64,000 nucleotides of DNA from Sporosarcina cyprini (GTDB lineage: Bacteria > Bacillota > Bacilli > Bacillales_A > Planococcaceae): positions 83,655 to 147,654 of the forward strand of contig NZ_JAKMHX010000010.1 of the NCBI RefSeq assembly GCF_022048975.1, given 5' to 3'. The notes under the pieces are model-generated. The model did no database searches and was not told where the DNA came from. It was given only the letters and a program-made list of their open reading frames with translations. Below are positions 43,939-51,634 of the stretch, one piece after another; the first letter of the stretch is position 1, and every line of letters begins with the position of its first letter. Position numbers and translations under genes: made by a program.

Positions 43939-43976
43939 AAACGACGGATCCCCTGCTATAGGTCCCCGTCGTTTTT
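43939..43976. terminator. Bidirectional terminator between topB and brnQ
   Basis: AAACGACGG (43939-43947) pairs with CCGTCGTTT (43966-43974), with T-runs on both sides. Confidence 0.75.
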
Positions 43977-43980
43977 GTTT

Positions 43981-45315
43981 TTATTCTATTTCTGCTTCGC
44001 TGTCCGGCTCAGTGGCAACAGCCGCCTCAACTGGTTTCTTTGAAAAGAGCGCGTGCAAAATCAACCCTGCAATAAACCCGACGAGTGCTGGCACGAGCCA
44101 AGCAAATCCATTTTCACTGAACGGCAATCTGCCGACTGCTTCACTGATGAAAGGAATGTGAATATGATGGGCTGTGATTGTTTCAAACGTACTCACGAAA
44201 ATGGTGAATAGGATGGCTCCCCGGTAGCCCCCGGCATTCGGGATGAATTTATTGAAGACACCTAAGAACACTAACACGATCGCGACAGGGTACAGCACTG
44301 TGAATATCGGCATCGCGTAGTCCACAATTTTACCGACTCCCATGGAGCCAACTGCGATTCCAACTACACTGATAATGAACACCCATACCCGATAACTGAT
44401 TTTTTCTTTCGATAATTTATGCAAGAAGTCTGCAATCACGGCCATTACGCCGATGGTAGATGTTAAACATGCCAGCGCAACGGCAATGGCTAATGCAATC
44501 GAGCCGAAGTTTCCAAGCAAGTGCTGGACAATTTCTGAAACAAGCGCCGTGCTCTCAATATCGGAAGGGAACACCGAGCTGCTGCCCGCACCGATAAACA
44601 ACAAGCCGCCATAGACAATCAGCAGCCCAATCCCTGCGATAATCGTTCCCGTCAATGCGACTTTACGGACTTGTCTTCCTCGATATCCATAACCGATAAT
44701 TGCTGCTATAAAGATTGGCGCACATAATATGCCCGTTACGACATCACCTGTTTGGTAGGCGCTAATGAAGGCATCCGAAAAAGGAGCCTTTGAACCCGTG
44801 TCAATTGGCGTTCCGATTGGCGAGAAAATGCCTTTTCCGACGATGAATAATAAGATGATCACCAAAAGCGGTGTAAGGATCTTCCCTATTTTATCAATGA
44901 CGTTCGACTTGTCCATCGCAAAGTAAAAACTGATGGCGAAGAACAGGACAATCGTAACAATTTGAGGTACTTGAGGAAATAAAATGCCCACTCCTAGCTC
45001 ATGCGTAGTCGCCGCCATTCTAGGAATCGTGACAAACATTCCGATGCCCACCATTAGAGCAAGATTAAATACAGCATAAAACCAAGGACTGATCGGTCTA
45101 GTCAGCTCTTCAAATTTCCCGTTTGCGTTTAAGATTGCAATGACCGCAAGTAATGGCAGGACGATGCCCGTAATACAAAATCCGATTAACGCCGGAATCC
45201 AATCTGTCCCTGTCATATTACCAATGCTCGGCGGAAATATGAGATTCCCTGCGCCAAAGTAAAGTGCAAACAAAGCAAAGCCTAAAATAATGCTATGTCG
45301 AATCGTTTGTCCCAT
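43981..45315 (-). CDS. brnQ: Branched-chain amino acid:cation symporter BrnQ
   Basis: A 444-residue membrane protein with 12 segments and the LIV-II family signatures FALYFGAGNLIFPPSIG (about 15-31) and FAISFYFAMDKSNVIDKIGKILTP. It imports leucine, isoleucine and valine with Na+. ATG 45315 is taken because GAGGTG is 7 bases upstream (GTG 45324 would overlap it). It is transcribed in the same direction as the regulator gene upstream, which may control it. Part of the gene is duplicated at 47.4 kb. No T-box leader is visible upstream. Confidence 0.92.
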   Translation of the reverse strand: MGQTIRHSIILGFALFALYFGAGNLIFPPSIGNMTGTDWIPALIGFCITGIVLPLLAVIAILNANGKFEELTRPISPWFYAVFNLALMVGIGMFVTIPRMAATTHELGVGILFPQVPQIVTIVLFFAISFYFAMDKSNVIDKIGKILTPLLVIILLFIVGKGIFSPIGTPIDTGSKAPFSDAFISAYQTGDVVTGILCAPIFIAAIIGYGYRGRQVRKVALTGTIIAGIGLLIVYGGLLFIGAGSSSVFPSDIESTALVSEIVQHLLGNFGSIALAIAVALACLTSTIGVMAVIADFLHKLSKEKISYRVWVFIISVVGIAVGSMGVGKIVDYAMPIFTVLYPVAIVLVFLGVFNKFIPNAGGYRGAILFTIFVSTFETITAHHIHIPFISEAVGRLPFSENGFAWLVPALVGFIAGLILHALFSKKPVEAAVATEPDSEAEIE

Positions 45316-45446
45316 TCTGTTCACCTCTTCGTTGTCTCTCTCCTAGATGGAACCGTTTTCAAATCTTTCAGTAACGACCATTCCATAATTTGTTGTCCAT
45401 GTAATAAGAATGTTTTCTATTCTTTCACTATACCGAACGTCTCCAT

Positions 45447-45475
45447 AAAAAAAAGAGGGGAAGTTTTTTCCCTCT
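45447..45475 (-). terminator. Terminator after the sigma-54-family regulator
   Basis: On the minus strand AGAGGGAA pairs with TTCCCCTCT around AAAAC, followed by eight T. Confidence 0.7.
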
Positions 45476-45490
45476 CTCGTCAAAAAATTT

Positions 45491-46846
45491 TTACCTTAAT
45501 TCATATTTCGTTAACTTGTATTTCAATGTCTGCTTGGAAACGCCCAGCCGCCGCGCCGTTTCTGCAATTACGCCATTTGCCTTGCTCAATTCCTCTGCAA
45601 TAATCGCTCTTTCATACTCATCAACTTTCTCTTTTAGATCCATTATTTTCCAATCTCCAGGTGTATCCAGGCTGATTTCATGCTTCCGAATTTTTCTTGG
45701 CAGATCACCTACGGTAATGACACCTGCCTGCATTTGATTAATTGCTGTCTCTACTGCGTTTTTCAGTTCCCTTACGTTGCCCGGCCACGAATATTGATGG
45801 AACAATTGGATGACCTCTGGCTCCACTGCCTCAATCGCTACATTCATATGTTGCTGATAAAAACGGATAAACTGCCAGACGAGCAGTTCAATATCCTCTT
45901 TCCGTTCTTTCAACTCAGGCAAGTCGATTTGAATGACACCGATCCGGTAATAAAAGTCCTCACGCATTCGCTTCTCTTGTAATAATGTTTCGGGGTCTTC
46001 ATTGGTTGAAGAAATGAGGTGAACATCCAAACGAATATCCGTTGTTCCACCTAAGCGGCGGATTGTCTTTTCTTCGATTACCTGCAATAGCTTGGCTTGA
46101 AGCTGAGGGCTTAATTCATTAATACCGTCAAGGAATAACGTACCGCCATTCGCCTGTTCAACAATACCGATCTGCGTTTCGCCGTCTTGCTCTGTCCCCC
46201 ATAGCAACTGATCCGCCCGATCTTCAGACAAGGCACGGCAATTCAATGTGATAAACGGCTGGCCAAAACGGTTGCTTCGATTATGGATCGCCTGCGCCAC
46301 GATTTCCTTCCCCGTTCCTGTCTTTCCATAGATCAGGATAGTGGAATCATGCTGGGCAATGCGCTCTATTTTTTCTTTGATCGCTTTCATTCCCTCATTC
46401 TGCGTAATGAGATCGTCTATCGTATAAACTGTATTGTTTTTTCGATATATTTTATGGGTGGAGTAGTGATCCAAGTAGTGCATATGCTCTTTTGAATAAA
46501 AATGCTTGGAAAATTCTATGGCGCCGACCACGACACCATTCTCCTCAATCGGATATGTGGAACTGAGCGAATCATAGGTTTGTCCTGTTTTCGTTACGAG
46601 TTTCTGGTGGACCCTCGTCATCGCTTCACCCGTATGTAATACCGTCATAATGGTACTGTTCTCATCTGTTAAATTCGTATAGAACGAAGTGACTTTCTTG
46701 CCTAAGAAATCCTCCGGGCGATGGCCTAATTTGGACAGCACATTCAAGTCAGCCAAGTCATAGTAAAGCGTCTTCCCTTTATTATCAACGACCAGAACAT
46801 TATCAAAATCCGATAACCGTTTGAATTTTTCCAAGTCTCTTATCAT
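45491..46846 (-). CDS. PAS-AAA+-Fis regulator of the RocR/NtrC type, lacking GAFTGA
   Basis: A 451-residue protein. An N-terminal PAS domain (about 10-118), a central AAA+ domain (about 145-370) with Walker A GKTGTGKE (174-181) and arginine-finger region REDFYYRIG, and a C-terminal Fis-type HTH (NGVIAETARRLGVSKQTLKYKL) match RocR/BkdR-like sigma-54 activators. Two key elements are altered. The GAFTGA loop is replaced around 217-228 by GTEQDGETQIGI, and the Walker B Glu is Gly (LFLDGINEL, residue 241). It may therefore not activate sigma-54 in the normal way. brnQ is the nearest possible target. Confidence 0.88.
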   Translation of the reverse strand: MIRDLEKFKRLSDFDNVLVVDNKGKTLYYDLADLNVLSKLGHRPEDFLGKKVTSFYTNLTDENSTIMTVLHTGEAMTRVHQKLVTKTGQTYDSLSSTYPIEENGVVVGAIEFSKHFYSKEHMHYLDHYSTHKIYRKNNTVYTIDDLITQNEGMKAIKEKIERIAQHDSTILIYGKTGTGKEIVAQAIHNRSNRFGQPFITLNCRALSEDRADQLLWGTEQDGETQIGIVEQANGGTLFLDGINELSPQLQAKLLQVIEEKTIRRLGGTTDIRLDVHLISSTNEDPETLLQEKRMREDFYYRIGVIQIDLPELKERKEDIELLVWQFIRFYQQHMNVAIEAVEPEVIQLFHQYSWPGNVRELKNAVETAINQMQAGVITVGDLPRKIRKHEISLDTPGDWKIMDLKEKVDEYERAIIAEELSKANGVIAETARRLGVSKQTLKYKLTKYELR

Positions 46847-46882
46847 CTAACCCCACCTTACTCCACGCTGTTTAATCACTGC

Positions 46883-46960
46883 TTACACATTTCGAAAGAA
46901 CAGAAGCAGTGCAATGATAATGGCCAGCATAACGACATAAAACAAAATTTTCTTCACCAC
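46883..46960 (-). CDS. 25-residue single-helix membrane peptide
   Basis: GTG GTG AAG AAA opens a 25-codon ORF encoding a basic start (MVKKILFYVVM) followed by a single hydrophobic helix and the end FFRNV. A perfect GGAGGGA lies 7 bases before the first GTG, which supports translation. It lies directly upstream of the AAA+ regulator gene and may be cotranscribed. Function unknown. Confidence 0.5.
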   Translation of the reverse strand: MVKKILFYVVMLAIIIALLLFFRNV

Positions 46961-47055
46961 AAGTAATCCCTCCTTGTCTTGTTTGTTCCACAAGACACGG
47001 CAGATTCCCTTTTATTATTTGCTACTTGCTTACGCTGAATTCATTTTATTTTAGC

Positions 47056-47109
47056 AGTCTTCTTCTAACGGAAAAAGCGGATTGCCTTTGGAATGTTTTA
47101 TCAAATGGA
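47056..47109. repeat. 54-bp direct repeat, left copy
   Basis: Matches 51532-51585 at 51 of 54 positions without gaps (starts AGTCTTCTTCTAACGG). The two copies enclose the accessory segment with the topB/brnQ relic, sigma pieces and amidase. Confidence 0.85.
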
Positions 47110-47345
47110 TGAAACTGATATCCTGAAAGAAATTGAGGGGTTCGGGACGGAAGTTACACGAAGCAGCATGATCGAAACGATAAAAAAGCATGGCTATATT
47201 TCCATAATGAAGAATATTGTTTCCCTGACGGCTAAAGGACGAGTCCTTTGCCAAGCGATTGAAGGCAACTTGCTGGCGAGTCCTTCGATGACCGTAAAAT
47301 GGGAAGTGTATTTGCGAAAAATCGGGAAGGCCGATGGGACGAGGA
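47105..47345 (+). pseudogene. topB relic (internal fragment)
   Basis: Reads ETDILKEIEGFGTEVTRSS... and LLASPSMTVKWEVYLRKIG, near-identical to topB residues encoded at about 43305-43539 (about 90% identity by eye). No start, no Toprim, no active site. It is fused in the next 15 bp to a brnQ fragment. The open frame 47093-47416 that spans the joint is not a gene. Confidence 0.9.
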
Positions 47346-47349
47346 CGAG

Positions 47350-47520
47350 CACGAGCACGAGCCATGCAAATCCATTTTCACTGAACGGTAATCTGCCGAC
47401 TGCTAAGGGAAAGTGAATACGGTGTGCTGTTTTGGTTTCAAACATACTCACGAAAATGGCAAATAAGATGGCTTCCCGGTAGCCCCCGGCATTGGGAATG
47501 AATTTATCGAAGACATTGTT
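47350..47520 (-). pseudogene. brnQ relic (internal fragment)
   Basis: Sequence from about 47355 (GAGCCATGCAAATCCATTTT) to 47520 matches brnQ at 44093-44275, including the ENGFAWLV region, with an internal deletion near 47407. It directly follows the topB relic, so a 562-bp stretch of the original topB-brnQ junction is missing. Confidence 0.88.
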
Positions 47521-47943
47521 ATACCCTTACTCTCTGATATCCTTCATTCTTTTGCCAGGGTTCAAAATATCATCTTTTTTTCATTAAATATATTTTTAAA
47601 TAATATATTTATTTAATTAATTCTATAAAGTAATGTTAACAACATAGATAAATCTATTCGTATATCCATTCTATTGTATTTGATCAAAACATAAAAAAAT
47701 AAGTACAACTCTTCGCATTAAAAAGTGCTAAATAATTGTCGGCACACAAATTTTTTTAGCTTACTTTAATATGATATAGTAGTGATATAGTTGATATAGT
47801 TGTACAACGAAATATTGATACTCCCCTTTGATAACCCTTTCAAATTTTGTCACTTATCCACTTGTGAATATACGGAAATTCCCCAGAGGAAGAAAGCATC
47901 AAGACGTTCTATTAAAATAAACAATCTTTTGGTTTGTATATAA

Positions 47944-47985
47944 TGTAAATTAAAAGCCTTTAAAATAAAAGGCTTTTAATTTACA
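47944..47985. promoter_or_regulatory. 17-bp perfect inverted repeat after a TATAAT
   Basis: TGTAAATTAAAAGCCTT (47944-47960) and its exact complement (47969-47985) with an 8-base loop follow TATAAT at 47939-47944. It has no T-run, so it looks like an operator or leader hairpin for the gene at 48044 rather than a terminator. The surrounding 47520-48040 is AT-rich, with three GATATAGT repeats at 47773-47800 and no other gene. Confidence 0.55.
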
Positions 47986-48043
47986 TACAATAAGAACTTG
48001 CGTTCCCAAAAGTATTGCTACATATAAAAAGGAGGGTATTGAT

Positions 48044-48238
48044 ATGCTTGAAGATATCGAAGTATTGGAAATGCTGCAGCCTAAGATTCAAAGTGTCTTG
48101 TCAAAAACTAGCTTCCAGGAAAGAAATGATCTCGAACAAGAACTAAAATTGAAAGTACTATCCAAATTACCGGATATCAACAAAGTAAATATCCCCAATT
48201 TTTTCGAGCTTCTAGATAAAGAGATTATCCCAAAGTAA
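48044..48238 (+). CDS. Small RsoA-like protein (sigma region 2-like helix pair)
   Basis: A 64-residue acidic protein. LQPKIQSVLSKTSFQERNDLEQELKLKVLSKLPD resembles the helix of sigma region 2 that reads as ...DLxQELxLKL..., as found in B. subtilis RsoA, the small partner of the split sigma factor SigO. AAGGAGGG precedes ATG 48044. It is followed by a terminator and a YvrJ gene, which supports the comparison. The family assignment is by eye. Confidence 0.6.
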   Translation: MLEDIEVLEMLQPKIQSVLSKTSFQERNDLEQELKLKVLSKLPDINKVNIPNFFELLDKEIIPK

Positions 48239-48249
48239 ATCAAAACAGA

Positions 48250-48279
48250 GAGCTATTCACAACCGAATAGCTCGTTTTT
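48250..48279 (+). terminator. Terminator after the RsoA-like gene
   Basis: GAGCTATTC (48250-48258) pairs with GAATAGCTC (48265-48273), then GTTTTT. Confidence 0.75.
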
Positions 48280-48411
48280 GTGGATTTTTATATTACTGGT
48301 TGTAGTCTTCTTTATTTTTATCCCTTTACATTAAAACGAAGCCAATGTCAGTTCCTTCATAGCAACAACAGAACTAGTGAAACTAATACGTACATTAGAG
48401 GAGGATGTAAA

Positions 48412-48564
48412 ATGAGTGACGTTGATTTATTTCAAATGATAGGGAATTTCGGTTTTCCGATTGTGATGACGATTTACTTATTACACCGGTTCGAAAAAAA
48501 AATAGAAAGATTAGAACAAGTGGTACAAGAATTAGCTAAAATCATATCCTTCAACAGAAAATGA
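48412..48564 (+). CDS. YvrJ-family protein, copy 1
   Basis: A 50-residue single-helix membrane protein. FQMIGNFGFPIVMTIYLLHRFEKKIERLEQVV is the YvrJ pattern: one hydrophobic helix then an amphipathic charged helix. In B. subtilis yvrJ lies beside sigO-rsoA. Small proteins of this shape resemble UviB/BhlA holins. AGAGGAGG precedes ATG 48412. A second copy is at 50191-50481. Confidence 0.8.
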   Translation: MSDVDLFQMIGNFGFPIVMTIYLLHRFEKKIERLEQVVQELAKIISFNRK

Positions 48565-48867
48565 CTACCTGACGAATGGAAAAGAGCACTGAACCTACAC
48601 AAATGTTTGGTCCTTGCTCCTTGTTCTCCTCCATAATTCCAAAAGACATATCCATCTTCCGTTTCATAATTCTTCATTCGATTTTAGGATAAACAATCAA
48701 TTAATTCCTCTTTCAGAATCGGATCTCCAAGATCGTGGTTCAATTGCCCAGACAGAAGATTAGTCGTTACCTCTATACTTCGTTTTTTATATGTTAATGA
48801 CTTAGAAAAGAGGAAACTCTCTTCCTTGTTTATGAAGCGGTACGTATCCGAGTTCGTCAACTATTAA

Positions 48868-49077
48868 TTAGATCCAAGCTTCCCATTTGCTTGTACAGTT
48901 TACCGAGCAGTCAGTGCCTGCTTGTTCAAAATGGCCAAAGAGCGGCAGGCAACAGATAGTGATTCGTATGTAATTGACTACCGATTCGCCATTACCGCCG
49001 CACGGGTGGCAGAATTCATAACGAAAACCATAATGAACTGCAAAACGCTCAACCTTTGACAGCACCCTTTTTTTCAT
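48868..49077 (-). pseudogene. Relic of an IS21-family IstA transposase
   Basis: RFAVHYGFRYEFCHPCGGNGESVVNYI resembles the conserved end of the IstA integrase core (HYGFxxxFCNPxxGNEKGxVENxVGY). Only about 30 residues match; the frame continues as non-homologous sequence for 40 more codons. No inverted ends or istB are seen. 48600-48860 and 49080-49390 hold nothing else recognisable. Confidence 0.45.
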
Positions 49078-49394
49078 TCGGAGGAACTATCTTTCACCAC
49101 GATTATCGAAACGGGGTCTGTGTAGCCCTCCTCTAGAGAACAGGACATATCCGCTAGCCTATTAAGAACGCAATCACGGCATGGGGAATGGAATACTTGA
49201 AATAGAAAAGCGCTGCTGTAGAGGAAAGAGAGCACTAGATAATGCCCAATGTCCTCTTCTCCTTTCTATAAGAATATAGCTTCCACCATATCCAATTATC
49301 GTTTGGCCCCCTGAGATCTCATAGCTCTTAATTAAACAGACTACGGGTTAATTTCGTAGTCTGTTTGATCGTTACTTTAGATTTGTTATTGAAC

Positions 49395-49934
49395 TCAGTC
49401 CGGGTAAAGTTTAGCAAATACAGCATTACGAATAGCATGCATTCTGCTATAAACATTTTTACCTGGACATAATGTTGCAGATATATCCTTGTGACCAACA
49501 ATTTTAGATGGTTCTATGTTGAAATCGTAGCAAAGCCATGCTAATAAATTTACTAATCTAGATTCTTGGATTGCAGTAAAAGACCGATCTTCGTAGTTAC
49601 CATGAACAGAAACACCAATAGAATAACTATTAGCATTACCTGCATGATAACCCACTTTATTACTAGGATTGCCTTCAAGGATAGTACCGTTTTTCCCAAT
49701 AGTAAAATGATAAGCCAAGTCACAGTAATTAATGCTTTTAAAATAATCTTGCAACCATTTCTGATGCTGATTTTCTGTCCGGTTAGAAACACTGGTATTA
49801 TTAGAAGCACAGTGATGAACTACGATTTGAGTAACAGAACTCTTTGCTAAATTAGGAAGAGTACAACTAGGTGCTGTTGCCCCCCATTGGCTTCTAGTAG
49901 TCATAGAAGGTTTTGGTTGATAAGTTTTAGCCAT
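49395..49934 (-). CDS. N-acetylmuramoyl-L-alanine amidase (Amidase_2/PGRP fold)
   Basis: A 179-residue cell-wall amidase. Zinc ligands are the His in VVHHCASNN (about 39-40), the His in VGHKDISA and the Cys in TLCPG; YHFTIGKNGTILEG and GYHAGNANSYSIGVSVHGN are typical of the fold. It has no signal peptide and no wall-binding domain, as in phage or bacteriocin-type endolysins that depend on a holin. YvrJ-like small membrane proteins lie on both sides. AGAAGGG precedes ATG 49934. Confidence 0.9.
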   Translation of the reverse strand: MAKTYQPKPSMTTRSQWGATAPSCTLPNLAKSSVTQIVVHHCASNNTSVSNRTENQHQKWLQDYFKSINYCDLAYHFTIGKNGTILEGNPSNKVGYHAGNANSYSIGVSVHGNYEDRSFTAIQESRLVNLLAWLCYDFNIEPSKIVGHKDISATLCPGKNVYSRMHAIRNAVFAKLYPD

Positions 49935-50190
49935 GGGTTTTCCCTTCTTTCATATTATTTCAAGTATATCGCTGGCTGATACACTTGTTATTACTTAAAG
50001 GGGAGTTACGAGTAAAATTACAACCTATGTTAAAATTTTTTATGCCTCTTCTTTGAGATTTTCAAGGAGGGACTTTTTCTTTTCCTTTTTTCCAAAAAAA
50101 AATACCCAGAAAGAACACGCAGAACGTGCCCAAATCCAGGTTTTCCTGTTATGTTAAAGTGAAATTTTTCACATTATTAAAGTTAGATGC

Positions 50191-50481
50191 TTACTCAGTG
50201 AGATTATCAAGGTTTTTGTCTTCAGGGGTTCCTGAGTGATTAATTTCTTTGCTTAACAATTGATTCGTTGTAGAGCAGGCCTCGATTACTTTACTCCTCA
50301 CCTTTTTATATTCCAAGTTGTGGCTTAGTATCTTCGTTACATCTATAACATTGATCAACTCATGTATTTCCAATTCAAGTTTATTTATCTTTTTTTCAAA
50401 TCGTTGTAACAAATATAGTGTAATTAGAATAGGAAAAGCTCCATTACCTATCATTTGAATAATCGTAATTTCATCTAACAT
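50191..50481 (-). CDS. YvrJ-family protein, copy 2 with C-terminal extension
   Basis: A 96-residue protein. The first 40 residues (IIQMIGNGAFPILITLYLLQRFEKKINKLELEI) are homologous to the YvrJ protein at 48412, followed by a charged extension of about 50 residues. One membrane helix. ATG 50481 follows GAGGTG and overlaps the sigma-like gene by 11 bp, so it is coupled to it. Confidence 0.8.
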   Translation of the reverse strand: MLDEITIIQMIGNGAFPILITLYLLQRFEKKINKLELEIHELINVIDVTKILSHNLEYKKVRSKVIEACSTTNQLLSKEINHSGTPEDKNLDNLTE

Positions 50482-51013
50482 CCAATTCACCTCGAATTCT
50501 GCGCAATGCAGTTTTTTTTGTTTTACTAATCGATTGTTGGGAGACTAATAATAATTTCGATATCTCCGTGTCCTTCAAATCCTTAATATAGGCTAAATAC
50601 AATATTTGTTTCTGCCTTTCCGTTAAAATTTTGACAGCGTTAAGCAGTCTAGAGTCGTTTATATAATCTTCAATATTGTTACTCTCCAGAGAATATTTGT
50701 TGATACTATCATCTTTTATTTGTTCAATTAAACTCGAATTTCCGTCACTGATTGGCTTGTCCAGAATTAAAAGAGTATTCTCCGAGAATTTTCGAATCTT
50801 TTTATCATAATTGATTGCTTCATAATAAATCGTTTTGGAAAAATATGATACTAACCTGGCCTTATAACAATAAATATAGAATCTTTTATTGATTTTTTCT
50901 TCTAACTCTATTGAATTGCTCAAGAGATACTCATTGTACAATTGTCGATTACTATCAATGCTTAAAAATCCAATTATTAAAGGGTTTTTTATACTACGGC
51001 CATTAATTAACAT
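50471..51013 (-). CDS. SigO-like (YvrI) RNA polymerase sigma factor
   Basis: A 180-residue AT-rich gene. The C-terminal region (about 125-178; LTERQKQILYLAYIKDLKDTEISKLLLVSQQSISKTKKTALRRIR) is a clear sigma region 4 with helix-turn-helix. The N-terminal half (YNEYLLSNSIELEEKINKRFYIYCYKARLVSYFSKTIYYEAINYDKKI) is weakly like region 2. In B. subtilis SigO works only with RsoA; an RsoA-like gene lies 2.2 kb away. ATG 51013 follows GGGGGTG; the longer frame to 51169 has no support. UviA/TcdR-type sigma is the alternative. Confidence 0.72.
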   Translation of the reverse strand: MLINGRSIKNPLIIGFLSIDSNRQLYNEYLLSNSIELEEKINKRFYIYCYKARLVSYFSKTIYYEAINYDKKIRKFSENTLLILDKPISDGNSSLIEQIKDDSINKYSLESNNIEDYINDSRLLNAVKILTERQKQILYLAYIKDLKDTEISKLLLVSQQSISKTKKTALRRIRGELDVR

Positions 51014-51531
51014 GAATACACCCCCATTAATAGAGTCAGCGTTCTTAATTATAACTATTAAAGGTGGAAAAAAAGGACTAAATACAACCCTTTTAAAATA
51101 AAACCCAAAAGACCTATTACTTTTTAGATTAAAGTTATCAATTAAAAAGACAAACAGGAAGTATTCCACTCCACCACTTTCAACAGATCCATCCGCTTGT
51201 TTAACGTTTTCCGTCCTCTCACTGGTTCAACTTATTCATTAGACGGAAGGAAACATTTTTTGTTTCAACCTTCTGAAAAGTGTTCTTATTATATAAAAGT
51301 AACCATATGTAGTTCAGTGAATCGTTCACGGGGAAGGTTAAGGAAGATAACTTATGCCTAGCCTGCTAGTAGCCATTTAGTTTTCGGTCGTAGATTAAAA
51401 CAAGGTTATGATAAAAGGGAAAACTTATCCATAACGGAAACACTAAAATGGAGAAGTTCTCTTGCCCGTTTGCAGACTGCTCGGATATAGGTTCCCGTGG
51501 GGTAGAGTTAGGCAGAGGACTTCATTCGGTT
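51014..51531. other. Intergenic, no gene seen
   Basis: Low-GC sequence upstream of the SigO-like gene, then ordinary sequence. No convincing ORF, RNA or repeat before the right copy of the 54-bp repeat. Confidence 0.5.
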
Positions 51532-51585
51532 AGTCTTCTTCTAACGGAAAAAGCAGATTGCTTTTGGAATGTTTTATCAATTGGA
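51532..51585. repeat. 54-bp direct repeat, right copy
   Basis: Right-hand partner of 47056-47109 (three mismatches: one each at about positions 24, 31 and 50). It ends at the base of the MMPL gene terminator. Confidence 0.85.
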
Positions 51586-51623
51586 AAAGGCACCCCTGTT
51601 GTCCTTCCAACAGAGATGCCTTT
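51586..51623 (-). terminator. Terminator after the MMPL transporter
   Basis: On the minus strand AAAGGCATCTCTGTTG pairs with CAACAGGGGTGCCTTT around a GAAGGA loop, ending in TTTTCC. Confidence 0.75.
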
Positions 51624-51634
51624 CATATTAACCT

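Noticed and set aside
45316..45490. Sigma-54 promoter or T-box leader upstream of brnQ
   Set aside because: I looked for TGGCAC-N5-TTGCA and for a T-box antiterminator and saw neither.
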